64,000 nt of DNA from Flammeovirga sp. SJP92 (GCF_001583495.1 NZ_LQAQ01000032.1:111585-175584), one strand, 5' to 3'. Shown: positions 19,141-28,433, numbered from the stretch's first letter. The notes: generated from the letters alone by a model not told the origin. Numbers and translations are program-made.

Positions 19141-20550
19141 TTATTTCTCCAAAGGAGTAACTACTTTTTCACCATTCAGGAAGAAACGGTGTATATCGTA
19201 TTTTTTAACATCATCCATTACAACTGGAGGTCTCTTATCATTCTTTTCTGTAAATAGTTTTACTCCTTCTAAAAATACACCTTCCATATGTCTTAAATAA
19301 ACGCCCGAAGCAGGCAATGTACCTCCTAATCTACTGAATTCGGGCCACCATCCTTCCATCACGTCTACAGTTAATTCCTGTACATCATTTTTTGAGATTT
19401 CACCTTGAATTTCTTCACCAACAATATGCATATTGATATTTTTTAAAGTAATATTCTTAATAATACCATTAGGCAAGCCAGTCATCACAATCAGTGCATT
19501 TTTTTCTACCATGCTATTGTCAATCTGGAAGTTTTCAAAAGTCATATCTCCCATATAATTCATTGGAGCTAATTCTTCCGGAGCATCAACATGTGCTCTC
19601 TGTTGGCAGAATGTCATGAAAATAGGTCTTGGAACATTGGTCATTGTTATATTGGAAAAAGTCATATTTTTCATCACTCCTCCTTCGTTCATTTGGATCT
19701 TCAAACCACTGTCCTTGATATTTTTGAAAGTACAATTCATTACATTTACTCTTTCAAAATTACCTCTTGAGAGTAAACCAATACGTATCCCTGCCCATTT
19801 ACTTTCAAAAATACAATTATTGATCACCACATCACTGCACCCTCTATCTGGATCAGAAGCTTGCAGACAAATAGAATCGTCACTTGTATCAAACGAACAA
19901 TTAGAAACCATTACATTTTTGCATCCATCAAAATCTAAACCATCACCGTTATGATTAACACGGCTTTTAATTCGAATACCTTCTACTACAATTTCTTCAC
20001 AATTAATCCAAGCAGAAGTCCATGCTGCAGGATTTATCAATTGCACTGAGCGAAATTGAATATTCGAACAGTTAAGAAAACGGATAAGCATTGGTCTTCC
20101 TGTCTTTCTATTAAAGTTCTTAGGATGACCATTACCATCAATTGTGCCTCTTCCCTCAATCCCAAAGTATTTGGTATTTTCAGCATAAATCAAACAACGA
20201 TCCATGTGAGGTTCATTTTTATATCTGTTCTTGTGTGTGTCTTTACCGTAGTCTTTTATAGATGGGCTTCCTTTTAAAGTGGCTCCATTTTCTATAAAAA
20301 GTGTGACATAATCTTTAAGGTAAATAGTACCTATTTGCACTACTTTTCCTGAGGGAATAATCACTCTTCCACCCCCATTTTGGCTACAAACGTCGATCGC
20401 TTTTTGGACAGCCTTTGTATCTGTAGTCACGCCATCAGCTGTAGCACCATAATCCAATACTGAATAATCCTTAGCAAAAAGTAAAGAGGTCGAAAAAGTA
20501 CCTAATACAATCAGAAAAAATAGGCAATAGGTAATATTCAAAGATTTCAT
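19141..20550 (-). CDS. GH28 family glycoside hydrolase (polygalacturonase-like beta-helix)
   Basis: 469 residues from the ATG at 20550, just before signal peptide MKSLNITYCLFFLIVLGTF; an in-frame TTG one codon earlier is ignored. The N-terminal VLDYGATADGVTTDTKAVQKAI (about 32-52, YGA-GDG.TDDT.A.Q type) opens the right-handed beta-helix of pectinase-type enzymes. The GH28 acids are visible: NGDGLDFDG (201-209, Asp203) and DTSDDS (221-226, the Asp pair 224-225). The third signature, normally G/SGHG, is replaced by SKWAGIRIG (250-258), and the RIK motif is not conserved as such (SGLKIQ). This points to an exo-enzyme or a different substrate from homogalacturonan. GH28 acts on uronic-acid-containing glycans by inversion. 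It would be exported to the periplasm or outside. Confidence 0.82.
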   Translation of the reverse strand: MKSLNITYCLFFLIVLGTFSTSLLFAKDYSVLDYGATADGVTTDTKAVQKAIDVCSQNGGGRVIIPSGKVVQIGTIYLKDYVTLFIENGATLKGSPSIKDYGKDTHKNRYKNEPHMDRCLIYAENTKYFGIEGRGTIDGNGHPKNFNRKTGRPMLIRFLNCSNIQFRSVQLINPAAWTSAWINCEEIVVEGIRIKSRVNHNGDGLDFDGCKNVMVSNCSFDTSDDSICLQASDPDRGCSDVVINNCIFESKWAGIRIGLLSRGNFERVNVMNCTFKNIKDSGLKIQMNEGGVMKNMTFSNITMTNVPRPIFMTFCQQRAHVDAPEELAPMNYMGDMTFENFQIDNSMVEKNALIVMTGLPNGIIKNITLKNINMHIVGEEIQGEISKNDVQELTVDVMEGWWPEFSRLGGTLPASGVYLRHMEGVFLEGVKLFTEKNDKRPPVVMDDVKKYDIHRFFLNGEKVVTPLEK

Positions 20551-20687
20551 CAATTCAATCTTTTAATGATTTATTTCATTCATTTCATAGAAAATAAATA
20601 CTCAAGCCGGTCTCGCTTTTACAATTATCTTCCAAAACAAACATACTGTTTTAGATTAGTTTTGCGACGAAAAAAAATAACTGATAA

Positions 20688-20701
20688 CAGGGGAGTTTTT
20701 T
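20688..20701 (-). promoter_or_regulatory. A-tract plus C-run motif upstream of GH28
   Basis: On the minus strand AAAAAACTCCCCTG lies about 140 bp before the GH28 start. It resembles AAAAATTCCCCCCTA before GH86 and AAAAAGCCCCCTA before the beta-helix gene. It is a candidate binding site for a shared regulator; function is inferred only from recurrence. Confidence 0.3.
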
Positions 20702-20806
20702 ATTCTCAATTAATTATAACCGCTTTTATAGGGGTCTAATAAGCAATGAATGTACATGATAGCGCCTTAATAACTTCTGATAATACTAATTAATGGGACA
20801 GTATTA

Positions 20807-22135
20807 TTAATTCATTTTTTCTTGATGGATCATTTTTGAAACAGGAAGGCCATCTCTTTTCAAGTATTTTGAAATGGTAAAATAAAACCTACTGCCTTTT
20901 CCAATTTCACTTTCTACCCACATATTTCCAAAATGTCTATCTACTAAATTTTTACAGAAACTTAATCCTAGACCACTGCCTTCATATTCCAAATCAGAGT
21001 GTAATCTTGTAAAAAATTTAAAGATTCTTTCTTGATATTCTTCGGGGATACCAATACCATTATCTTCTACACAGAATTTCCAAAAATCTTTGTTCTCCTC
21101 ATAAGTGATTTTCACTACTGGCCGGTTGGAAGGTTCTTGATATTTAATGGCATTAGAAATTAAATTGGAAAAAATCTGTTTTATATCTGTGGAATAGCAC
21201 ATGATTATGGGAAGATTTTTAGCTTGAATTACAGCTTGTTTTTCAAGTATTACTTCATTGAGCATAACTTTCACCTCCTCTAATGCAAAGTTCAGATCAG
21301 TTTTATTTAAGTCAGATGTTTTTCCTGAGGTTGCCATTTGTGAGAGGGCATCAATCAGCGTATTCATCTTTTCCACCCCATTATCAATAAATTTGAAATA
21401 TTTATTTAACTCTTTATTACGCTCATCATGGTATTCCATTTTTATGATATTCGTAAATCCAGATACTGATCTTAGAGGCTCTTTTAAATCATGTGACAAG
21501 TAGGCAAAATATTCCAGCGATTTACTTTTCTCTTCCCTAAAAATATTCTCCTTTACCTGATCTACGTACCTTTTGTTTTCCTTATTCAAGAAATAATAAA
21601 GCAATATCACAACCAAAATAGAAACCACATTATTGGTAAGTCTTTGAGTATAGATTTGCTCTTCAGGTACTTTTGCGATAGGCTCAAAATGTTGAAAATG
21701 CCATTCCAGATAAAGAAAAACCACCAACCCCAACAAGGACAAAACTATTTTCATTTTTCCCATCTCATAGCCAAATATGACCATTGGCAATCCCAAATAG
21801 GCAAACAAAAAATACTGGGCGTGCACTTCCGGCCCCATGACAACACTAAGTATAATCACGTTGATAAGTGAGTAACTACAATACAATAACCTTGGGAAAA
21901 CTTTCAATTCTCTTTGATGCAAGATTGGAATTGAAATTAAAATAAAAAACATGCATAACACCGATAGACAGACATAAATAGAGAGTCCTGAGGTCATAAA
22001 ATCTATAAACATAAAGAAGGCAAATACACTTGAAAACATTGTTAATGCATTGGTCAACCTTATTTTTTTTTCAGTTTCATAGTCGTAGCCAATACCAGTT
22101 CCCATATTCATGAGATTGGATATTAATTTTTTCAT
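20807..22135 (-). CDS. Membrane sensor histidine kinase
   Basis: 442 residues. After a short cytoplasmic start, residues about 30-180 contain around six hydrophobic segments. HisKA follows, with YLSHDLKEPLRSVSGFTNII (His215 as the phospho-acceptor). The HATPase domain has IFSNLISNAIKYQ (N box), FCVEDNGIGIPEE (G1), FFTRLHSDLEYEGSGLGLSF (F and G2 boxes). There is no PAS domain or extracellular sensor domain, so signal would be sensed by the membrane region. The DLKEPLR variant is typical of phytochrome-like kinases of the Bacteroidota. A receiver-only response regulator starts 160 bp away on the other strand and is the obvious partner. Confidence 0.88.
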   Translation of the reverse strand: MKKLISNLMNMGTGIGYDYETEKKIRLTNALTMFSSVFAFFMFIDFMTSGLSIYVCLSVLCMFFILISIPILHQRELKVFPRLLYCSYSLINVIILSVVMGPEVHAQYFLFAYLGLPMVIFGYEMGKMKIVLSLLGLVVFLYLEWHFQHFEPIAKVPEEQIYTQRLTNNVVSILVVILLYYFLNKENKRYVDQVKENIFREEKSKSLEYFAYLSHDLKEPLRSVSGFTNIIKMEYHDERNKELNKYFKFIDNGVEKMNTLIDALSQMATSGKTSDLNKTDLNFALEEVKVMLNEVILEKQAVIQAKNLPIIMCYSTDIKQIFSNLISNAIKYQEPSNRPVVKITYEENKDFWKFCVEDNGIGIPEEYQERIFKFFTRLHSDLEYEGSGLGLSFCKNLVDRHFGNMWVESEIGKGSRFYFTISKYLKRDGLPVSKMIHQEKMN

Positions 22136-22297
22136 ATCTGAAGGTATTATTTAAATTTTGCTTTTGGTGTTATAACTAATAGTACTCTTAATATAACAAA
22201 TTTTAATATATAATAATTATTTTGTGACACGATAACTTCTCATTGCTGAAGTTTGTTTCTCATAACTTTTTTAGAATTATCTATAATATATTATTTG

Positions 22298-22810
22298 ATG
22301 CTTGACTTGCCATTAAAAATACTTATTGTTGAAGACAATATTGCTGATGCGGAATTGATAGCGTATCATGTTCGCAAAATAATAAGCAAACCTTCTATAC
22401 AAATTACAAACCTCTACGATGAAACTTTACATGTGATTGAGGTATTTAGGCCTGATATCATACTTTCTGATTATCAACTTAACAGTTTCAACGGTTTGGA
22501 TGTACTTCAGTATATCAATCAGTCTTTATTACCAATTCCCATCATCTTCATTACAGGAACGGTCAATAACACAGAGTTAGCTCCCCATACTATTATTGAA
22601 GAAGGAAATGGGATTATTTTGAAAAAAGACATGAATAACATTCAAGATAAACTTTATCCATTTTTCAAACACGCATCGAATTTAAACCTGATTAAAAGAA
22701 ATAAGATAGAAGAAGAAAATGCTAACTTTATTGATTTTTCGACCATTGAAGTGGATATCGAAAAAGTGATTGAAGAGATTAAAACTTCTATTGATTTGAG
22801 TACGAAATGA
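22298..22810 (+). CDS. Receiver-only response regulator
   Basis: 170 residues from the ATG at 22298 (MLDLPLKILIVEDN); an upstream in-frame TTG at 22253 would add a poorly conserved stretch. The single receiver domain shows the acidic pair Glu12/Asp13, the phospho-acceptor Asp58 in IILSDYQL, IIFITGT with the switch Thr, and the conserved Lys in GIILKKD. No output domain follows, only a charged tail of about 45 residues, so it would act through protein-protein contact, like CheY or Spo0F. It is divergent from the histidine kinase at 20807 and 35 bp upstream of a GNAT gene on the same strand. Confidence 0.87.
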   Translation: MLDLPLKILIVEDNIADAELIAYHVRKIISKPSIQITNLYDETLHVIEVFRPDIILSDYQLNSFNGLDVLQYINQSLLPIPIIFITGTVNNTELAPHTIIEEGNGIILKKDMNNIQDKLYPFFKHASNLNLIKRNKIEEENANFIDFSTIEVDIEKVIEEIKTSIDLSTK

Positions 22811-22845
22811 ATTGTAGTAAATTGCTCGTTGATGAATAAACCAAA

Positions 22846-23580
22846 ATGAGTACTATGAATTCACAAATTGTCGGTAATCTCTTTGAGCTTTGGAGCTGTA
22901 TTGGTGAATTGACCAAAACAATTACAAAAAATGATCACTATAACGCTGTATCTGTTCAAGGAAGCGATTGGCCTTACAGGGTTTTTCAATTTGATATTGA
23001 TCACTATGCCAACAGCATTGAAGAAGTTATTGGATTAAGCCTGCAAGGAAAATTACCGGAATTGATCACAATTGACCAACCTTCATTGATAAAAGATAAA
23101 GAGCATCTTCAATTTCTGATGTCTCAAAAAAATATGGCATTGGATATGTCAGTTACAAACCATTTTCATCATGATTGTTCAAATATTATTTCCATCAATA
23201 CAGAAAAAGAAGCTATCTATTTTGCAGAGGTGGCTTCAAGGTCTTTTGGGTATAAAGTTGATTCTTCTGTTGTTTATACAATTATTCAACATGAAAAAAT
23301 AAAGGCATTTTTATATACAGAGAATGATCAAAGTTTAGGATGTGGTATTTTGTTTGTTGACAATTCTAACAACGCCGGCTTTCATATGATTGGCACTGTT
23401 CCAGAAGGAAGAGGAAAAGGTATTGGCAAGCTCATCACAGAAAGATTGATTGTAGAAGCTCAAAATCAAGATTGTCCGTATTGTGTTTTGCATGCATCTG
23501 CAATGGGAGAACCTATTTACAAGAAATATGGGTTTGCTGTCTATGGTGAAATTGAAACGTATAGAATTTTGAAAGACTAA
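22846..23580 (+). CDS. GNAT family N-acetyltransferase with N-terminal extension
   Basis: 244 residues. The C-terminal half is a GNAT domain: strand GCGILFVDNSNNAGFHMIGT, then the acetyl-CoA loop PEGRGKGIGKLITERLI (about 184-200) and CVLHASAMGEPIYKKYGFAV (about 213-232), with the standard 'S..G..IY.K.GF' ending. The N-terminal 120 residues (LFELWSCIGELTKT...) resemble the extra domain of a Bacteroidota GNAT subfamily whose substrates are unknown. It lies 35 bp after the response regulator gene, so it is likely co-transcribed. A functional link is possible but not shown. Confidence 0.82.
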   Translation: MSTMNSQIVGNLFELWSCIGELTKTITKNDHYNAVSVQGSDWPYRVFQFDIDHYANSIEEVIGLSLQGKLPELITIDQPSLIKDKEHLQFLMSQKNMALDMSVTNHFHHDCSNIISINTEKEAIYFAEVASRSFGYKVDSSVVYTIIQHEKIKAFLYTENDQSLGCGILFVDNSNNAGFHMIGTVPEGRGKGIGKLITERLIVEAQNQDCPYCVLHASAMGEPIYKKYGFAVYGEIETYRILKD

Positions 23581-23639
23581 TTTAAATTGCTCACCTGATC
23601 TCGAGAAATCAACCTTTGTAAACATTCCATTAAAAATAG

Positions 23640-23661
23640 TCCTCCCATTATACAGGGAGGA
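23640..23661. terminator. Hairpin terminator between convergent GNAT and GH43 genes
   Basis: TCCTCCC (23640-23646) pairs perfectly with GGGAGGA (23655-23661). It lies between two stops and probably serves both directions. T-tracts are weak. Confidence 0.6.
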
Positions 23662-23697
23662 TGAATAGCAAAAAATTAAGAAACCCTCTCAATTATC

Positions 23698-24654
23698 TCA
23701 TTTAATTGGCGTCACAGGAACGTTGGTCTCTACTCCTTCTCCCAATGTGTATTCAATTGGTACAATGCTACCGTCTTCATTGAAAAACATTTTGTCAAAA
23801 CAAGCTGAACGGCGCCAGAATGTTCCCTCATTCACGTCTCCTCTTTGGTAGAAAAAATACCATTGATGATTGAATTCAATGGCCGACATATGGGCAGGTG
23901 CATCCACTTGATGGGGTGTGATAAAGCCTTTGTAGTCGGCATAAGGTGCAGCGGGTAATGGTGAATCTGCCATCCAATAAGCGGTTCTCCACCCTTTTCT
24001 AGCCATAAAATAATATTTACCCTCACGCTTAAAACAATGTACTGCTTCTGCCACGGTTTCCTCACTTAATCGGTGCCAAGGGCCGTCTAATTCTACCATA
24101 TTTTCTTTTAGTTTGGCACCCATTATATGACGCCCTTTATCTCCTATATTTATTTTTGTATCGCTACCATATATATAGGCTTGTCCGTCTTCATCTACAA
24201 AGACAGTTGGGTCAAAGATAGAAGTGATTTTATCCGTCACGGCTTCTTCCCACGGCCCTTCTGGGGTTCTACTTTTGGCTACGCCAATGTGCGTTTTATC
24301 GTATGGAAAATAGAAATAATACCAGCCATTTTTGTACGCCACATCAGGAGCATTCATTTGCCCTTGGGCCCAAGAATAGGCTCTGGGTTTTAATACAACA
24401 CCATGATTGGTCCAGGTTTTAAGATCAGATGATTCCAAAACAACATAATCTTGCATACTGCTATAATTGGTGGCTTCATTTTGATCATGAGAGCAATAAA
24501 TATAGACTTTGTTGTCAAATACTTCTGCTGATGGATCTGCAATGTATAAGAAATTGGAATCACTTTTCTTTAAGATAGGATTGCCTTGTGCCTGTAGAAG
24601 AGGATTGATGAATATTACTTCTAGCAGGAATAAAATAAAGGTGAATTTTTTCAT
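23698..24654 (-). CDS. GH43-type five-bladed beta-propeller glycosidase
   Basis: 318 residues with a signal peptide (MKKFTFILFLLEVIFINPLLQAQG). The catalytic triad layout of GH43 is visible: YIADPSAEVFDNKVYIYCSHD (Asp near residue 41 as base; the quoted string spans residues about 37-57 in two blocks, IADPSAEVF and DNKVYIYCSHD), FDPTVFVDEDGQAYIYGS (Asp modulating the acid, about 146-163) and VAEAVHCFKREGKYYFM (Glu as the acid, about 199-215). GH43 enzymes are inverting and act on alpha-L-arabinose, beta-D-xylose or beta-D-galactose; which one cannot be told. It lies 67 bp downstream of the first large lyase gene on the same strand, with a hairpin between, so it is probably the last gene of that unit. 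Confidence 0.85.
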   Translation of the reverse strand: MKKFTFILFLLEVIFINPLLQAQGNPILKKSDSNFLYIADPSAEVFDNKVYIYCSHDQNEATNYSSMQDYVVLESSDLKTWTNHGVVLKPRAYSWAQGQMNAPDVAYKNGWYYFYFPYDKTHIGVAKSRTPEGPWEEAVTDKITSIFDPTVFVDEDGQAYIYGSDTKINIGDKGRHIMGAKLKENMVELDGPWHRLSEETVAEAVHCFKREGKYYFMARKGWRTAYWMADSPLPAAPYADYKGFITPHQVDAPAHMSAIEFNHQWYFFYQRGDVNEGTFWRRSACFDKMFFNEDGSIVPIEYTLGEGVETNVPVTPIK

Positions 24655-24677
24655 GGTTAGTTTTTTTAAAAACGTCA

Positions 24678-24707
24678 GTTCAGTGCATTATGATCAACAC
24701 ACTGAAC
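24678..24707 (-). terminator. Hairpin between lyase and GH43 genes
   Basis: On the minus strand GTTCAGTG (24707-24700) pairs with CACTGAAC (24685-24678), followed by TGACGTTTTTAAAAAAAC. Its position just before the GH43 start suggests a partial terminator or an mRNA processing site that lowers GH43 expression relative to the lyase. Confidence 0.5.
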
Positions 24708-24721
24708 CGGCATTTGAATTT

Positions 24722-27700
24722 CTATTTCATCCAATTTTTCTTGGTGGCATTTTTAGTCGATTCTTCACGAATTAATTTACCATTCAAGAATTCTTTTGAA
24801 TGTACTTCAATAACTTTATCAGTACTTTCCATATTTTGAACAGTAATTTCCTGTCTTCGCCCATCTTTTAATTGAACAATTAAAGTATCCGCATTTTTGG
24901 CTTCCACAGATTCAATCACCGACTCACTTTCGTAAGGTTCAATGATAGACAAATACCTAGTTGTTTTCCCCTTGGTACGAACTGCCAATGTTTTTCTTCG
25001 TGGTGATTCATCTCCTAAAGGAAAGTCTCCTCCAATTCTTACTTTTAATCGAGCTACATTATAAGCCGAAAGATCAACTGTGATTTCACCTGCTTTTTCA
25101 ACGTTTTCAGGCATTCCTGCTAAAGGTTTCTCGATATACTGACCGCCTAATTTCACAACTCCACCATAATAGTCTTCACCCTTTTGTGATGTCGGTAAAA
25201 TATTGTCCGTTTTCAAAGGCAAATCAGCTAAACTGATTTCTGTTCCATCTTTTAATACAACAATAGCATCTCCCCAGAAAATGGTATTATTTTTAGGCTT
25301 TCGCTTTAATAAAGTTGTTAATTTCAGCTCTTTCTTTCCTTCAATATTCAGATCAATATCTTTGCTTCCTAATACCCATGCCCCTGTACTATCGGCTAAA
25401 AGCTCTTCTCCATCTGCTTTAATGGAATACCAAAGTTGCTTGTTGACGCCAAATGATTCTGGTGCTGTTCCTACCATAATATCATTTTGTTTTGGCCAAG
25501 CTGTGAAAATATCCATCTTCAGTGGACCGTCTTCACTGTTAGGCATTCTTGCACCTCTATTGTCGCATTCTTCTCCAAAACACATCTCAAAAACAGCTCT
25601 TGATGTACCTTCAGTGGTATACCAATTACAGTCTGTAGTAAACTGTGCACTACTGAAAGGATCAGTGGTCATTTGGTTTTCATGTCGATCTAATTTCACT
25701 TTTGGTCCATTGATTTCTTTAAACCCTTTCATTTGAAACAGCCAATCAAAATCATGCTCTTCTTCTGCTTCTACATAATCTGCTAATACCACATAATCGT
25801 CCATCATGACCATTAATCGTCTTTGTAAGATCACTTCCGTAGAGTCTGACACTTTTCCATATTGTGGTTTTTCTTCAGGGATATACAAAGATCTGCCTTC
25901 TTCCCAAGCTTTCTCTGCAAAGGTATAATCCATCTTATCTGCATAAACAATTCCACCATAAGGAGGGTTGAGCCAGCGTGCTTTCGTTTCCACAGCTGAA
26001 GCTTGCATCATGTCGCCCGTGTAGAATAAAGTACGGAAACTTTCTTGAGGGTCTTGCATTTTCAGGTCCACTGTCACCATGTTTTTATTGATGGAATTTT
26101 GGACCAAAAACTTATATAAATAGGATTTGTAGCCGTACCAATACATTTCTGGATTAAAGAAACTTCTTCCATAACGCATCATGCTTAAGAAGCTTGTTCT
26201 ATCAAAATGTCCATGATAACCTCCATGTGTACCATAATGTAAAACAGCTTGGATCTGCTCTCTTTGTTCTCGGTCTTTTGTTTGCGATCTTAATTGTACA
26301 ATTCCCATATTGTCTGCATAGGCAGATTGCTTGACCGTTTCTGATTTCACCTCTGGAAGTTCGGGTACACCATAAAGAAGATTACGTCCCTTTCCTCTTT
26401 GAATCACAGCGGCATATTCAGGATCGCCGTACAAGTAATAAGCCAATTCATAAGGTTCACCAGTGACCACTGCCTCTTGTGCATCGTTGACCGCAAAGAT
26501 AACACCTCTGTAATCCAAGAACGGAATCAGAGCATTCCACATGTCTTTGATACCGACGCTAGGTTTGTGCATTGCTCCCCATTTGTCAAAGTTCATTCCG
26601 TATAAACCTGCTTTCATTCTTTCAGGAAGTAGAGAGTAGTAAGGAGTTGTACCGATAGGCATCTGAGCATCTACAAAGTTTTCGCCCCATGGACGTAAAG
26701 CAATGGCAATTTCAGAAAACATAGTTGAACACCAGAGGTTATAACCCACTGCACACTCATACCACCAGCCATCACTCATTACACCTTGGGTAAATTGACG
26801 GTAGATTCCAGAAGGGGAATTCAATACCCAATCCACCAAATGCCAGTCTTGTATCACCAATGCACAATAAAAAGCACCTGCCAACTCACTTAAATCCCAA
26901 TTGTTCACTCCTCCATCATCATTGCCTAACATGGCTGTTTCTATATATAAACGGAATGTTTTCTCTACTTTTGCTTTCAATTGCTCCGTCAAAAGGTCGC
27001 TGTCCAATAGCATATCATAACCTCTGGCAACATCTTGGAAAACGCCACCTTCTTTTACAAAGTTATTTTGATTGACTCTGAAAGTAGCTGGATATCCTTT
27101 TTCCTCATCCACTAACTTTTCTAAAAATACGATGCACTTCTTCGCATATTCTTCCTTCTTTGTCAGACGATAAGCCATCGCACAATTCATCATCTTCCCT
27201 GCTTCATTGTTATGGAATAAATAGGGACCTCTAAATGCATCCATAGGCGCTTCTTTTTGTGAATATTCAGGTACTGTCCACTTTTGAGCTTTTGCCTCTA
27301 TTTTTGCTAATTCTTCTTTTGCCCAATCATAATTTTCAATCTTATCCTCCACTATTTTCCAATTGTCTAGCGTGTGCACCATAAATGGAGAAGGAACCGT
27401 TACAGCCGTTGTAAATTCAATAGTACGAGCATTATTGCCATCAGCATTTGGCGTAAGTTTTAAAACCTGTTTTTCACGGACACCTTGGGGCAAACTTGAT
27501 GGAATCTCCACTTCCAACATCACCTCTTTCGTTTCGTTGGGTGCCAAAGTGATACTTGATGTGCTTGTTCTCGCTATCATTGATTCCCATCCTACTTTTG
27601 GCAAATGGAGCTGTACGGTTTGAGTCTGCGTTGTTGGATTTCCGATGTTGACAGTATACGTTACATGTTCTCCGGCTTTGGCTGATAAACCTTGAATGGG

Positions 27701-28237
27701 TGATGACACGGCTATTTTTTTACCTTTTGTCAAATGGACATTCCTTAGTTTGACTACTTCATTTTTATCAGAATTAATGATCAGGTTTAGATTTTTCACT
27801 CCTTGAAGTGTACCTCGTTGTCCTTCTGGCAAATCAAATAATTTCCATGGAATAAATACAGTTTGCCAACCCGCTCCATAAAAGGTGACGGAGGCTTTGT
27901 TTTCATATTTTAGTTTACGTGTGTTTTCTTCCGCAACATAAAAAGTCAATGCAATGCTAGCCTCTGCTTCTTTTTTTTGAAAAACATCGAATGAAATTCC
28001 TTCATACTGACTCCAATCACATCCATTGAAATAATCTCTATAGCCTTTTGACCAGTTTTTTCCTGAAGTATAGGTGTAAGAAAGGATTTCCGCTGATTTT
28101 ACAATCGCTTCATTTTGTTTTATTTTTTGAATACCTGCCCAATCACTAAAGTCTGCTTTTCCTACCGGTTCGGTAAGTTGAGCCTTTAGGGTGAATGGTA
28201 TTAAACCAATAAAAATTAGGTAGATGAATTTGTTCAT
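24722..28237 (-). CDS. Large secreted heparinase II/III-type polysaccharide lyase (paralog 1)
   Basis: 1171 residues with signal peptide MNKFIYLIFIGLIPFTLKAQ. In order: an N-terminal jelly-roll-like domain (about 22-170); a NEW3-like beta-sandwich (about 180-275, GLSAKAGEHVTYTVNIGNP); an (alpha/alpha) toroid (about 285-620) with NNWDLSELAGAFYCAL and DGWWYECAVGYN; and an antiparallel beta-sandwich with HYGTHGGYHGHFDRTSF (about 665-681), the His-rich catalytic strand of heparinase II/III-type lyases. A C-terminal sandwich ends near 1100. Such enzymes cleave uronic-acid glycans by beta-elimination. The exact PL family is uncertain. No T9SS domain is seen. It is a close full-length paralog of the gene at 29681; a ROK kinase gene lies between the two. 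Confidence 0.8.
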   Translation of the reverse strand: MNKFIYLIFIGLIPFTLKAQLTEPVGKADFSDWAGIQKIKQNEAIVKSAEILSYTYTSGKNWSKGYRDYFNGCDWSQYEGISFDVFQKKEAEASIALTFYVAEENTRKLKYENKASVTFYGAGWQTVFIPWKLFDLPEGQRGTLQGVKNLNLIINSDKNEVVKLRNVHLTKGKKIAVSSPIQGLSAKAGEHVTYTVNIGNPTTQTQTVQLHLPKVGWESMIARTSTSSITLAPNETKEVMLEVEIPSSLPQGVREKQVLKLTPNADGNNARTIEFTTAVTVPSPFMVHTLDNWKIVEDKIENYDWAKEELAKIEAKAQKWTVPEYSQKEAPMDAFRGPYLFHNNEAGKMMNCAMAYRLTKKEEYAKKCIVFLEKLVDEEKGYPATFRVNQNNFVKEGGVFQDVARGYDMLLDSDLLTEQLKAKVEKTFRLYIETAMLGNDDGGVNNWDLSELAGAFYCALVIQDWHLVDWVLNSPSGIYRQFTQGVMSDGWWYECAVGYNLWCSTMFSEIAIALRPWGENFVDAQMPIGTTPYYSLLPERMKAGLYGMNFDKWGAMHKPSVGIKDMWNALIPFLDYRGVIFAVNDAQEAVVTGEPYELAYYLYGDPEYAAVIQRGKGRNLLYGVPELPEVKSETVKQSAYADNMGIVQLRSQTKDREQREQIQAVLHYGTHGGYHGHFDRTSFLSMMRYGRSFFNPEMYWYGYKSYLYKFLVQNSINKNMVTVDLKMQDPQESFRTLFYTGDMMQASAVETKARWLNPPYGGIVYADKMDYTFAEKAWEEGRSLYIPEEKPQYGKVSDSTEVILQRRLMVMMDDYVVLADYVEAEEEHDFDWLFQMKGFKEINGPKVKLDRHENQMTTDPFSSAQFTTDCNWYTTEGTSRAVFEMCFGEECDNRGARMPNSEDGPLKMDIFTAWPKQNDIMVGTAPESFGVNKQLWYSIKADGEELLADSTGAWVLGSKDIDLNIEGKKELKLTTLLKRKPKNNTIFWGDAIVVLKDGTEISLADLPLKTDNILPTSQKGEDYYGGVVKLGGQYIEKPLAGMPENVEKAGEITVDLSAYNVARLKVRIGGDFPLGDESPRRKTLAVRTKGKTTRYLSIIEPYESESVIESVEAKNADTLIVQLKDGRRQEITVQNMESTDKVIEVHSKEFLNGKLIREESTKNATKKNWMK

Positions 28238-28283
28238 AAATTTTGTAATAGTTATGCACGGCTTTTTTATAAAAATTAAAACT

Positions 28284-28347
28284 GGTTCAAGTCTTAAGCT
28301 AAAAGCGTGACTTGGACCTAATATCTGAAAAAAGTCTGAAGACTTTT
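28284..28347 (+). repeat. Two-hairpin palindromic repeat, copy F1 (plus orientation)
   Basis: Hairpin 1 pairs GGTTCAAGTC (28284-28293) with GACTTGGACC (28309-28318) around the family loop TTAAGC...AGCGT. Hairpin 2 pairs AAAAGTCT (28330-28337) with AGACTTTT (28340-28347). It forms a mirror-image pair with copy F2 in the gap between the ROK kinase and the first lyase. Confidence 0.75.
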
Positions 28348-28371
28348 AGTTCTAAATAAAGTTGCTGAAGC

Positions 28372-28433
28372 TATAAGTCTTCAGACTTATAAATAATGGC
28401 AAGCACAAGTGACGCTTCGCTGAACACTTGCGC
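28372..28433 (-). repeat. Two-hairpin palindromic repeat, copy F2 (minus orientation)
   Basis: Inverted relative to F1. Hairpin 2 is TATAAGTCT with AGACTTATA (28372-28391). Hairpin 1 is GCACAAGTG (28403-28411) with CACTTGCGC (28425-28433), with the reverse-complemented family loop between them. Confidence 0.75.

Noticed and set aside
20777..20812. AATAATACT/AGTATTATC palindrome after the histidine kinase
   Set aside because: Nearly pure A-T stem without GC core or T-run; too weak to call a terminator.
22253..22297. Upstream TTG start for the response regulator
   Set aside because: It adds a hydrophobic stretch not found in receiver domains; the ATG at 22298 begins exactly before the conserved KILIVEDN.
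25203..25736. 177-codon plus-strand frame inside the first lyase gene
   Set aside because: It is antisense to a well-conserved lyase, Ser/Phe-rich with no domain or signal; a codon-bias shadow.
28284..28293. GGTTCAAGTC resembling a tRNA T-loop
   Set aside because: No acceptor, D or anticodon arms around it; it is one arm of repeat copy F1.
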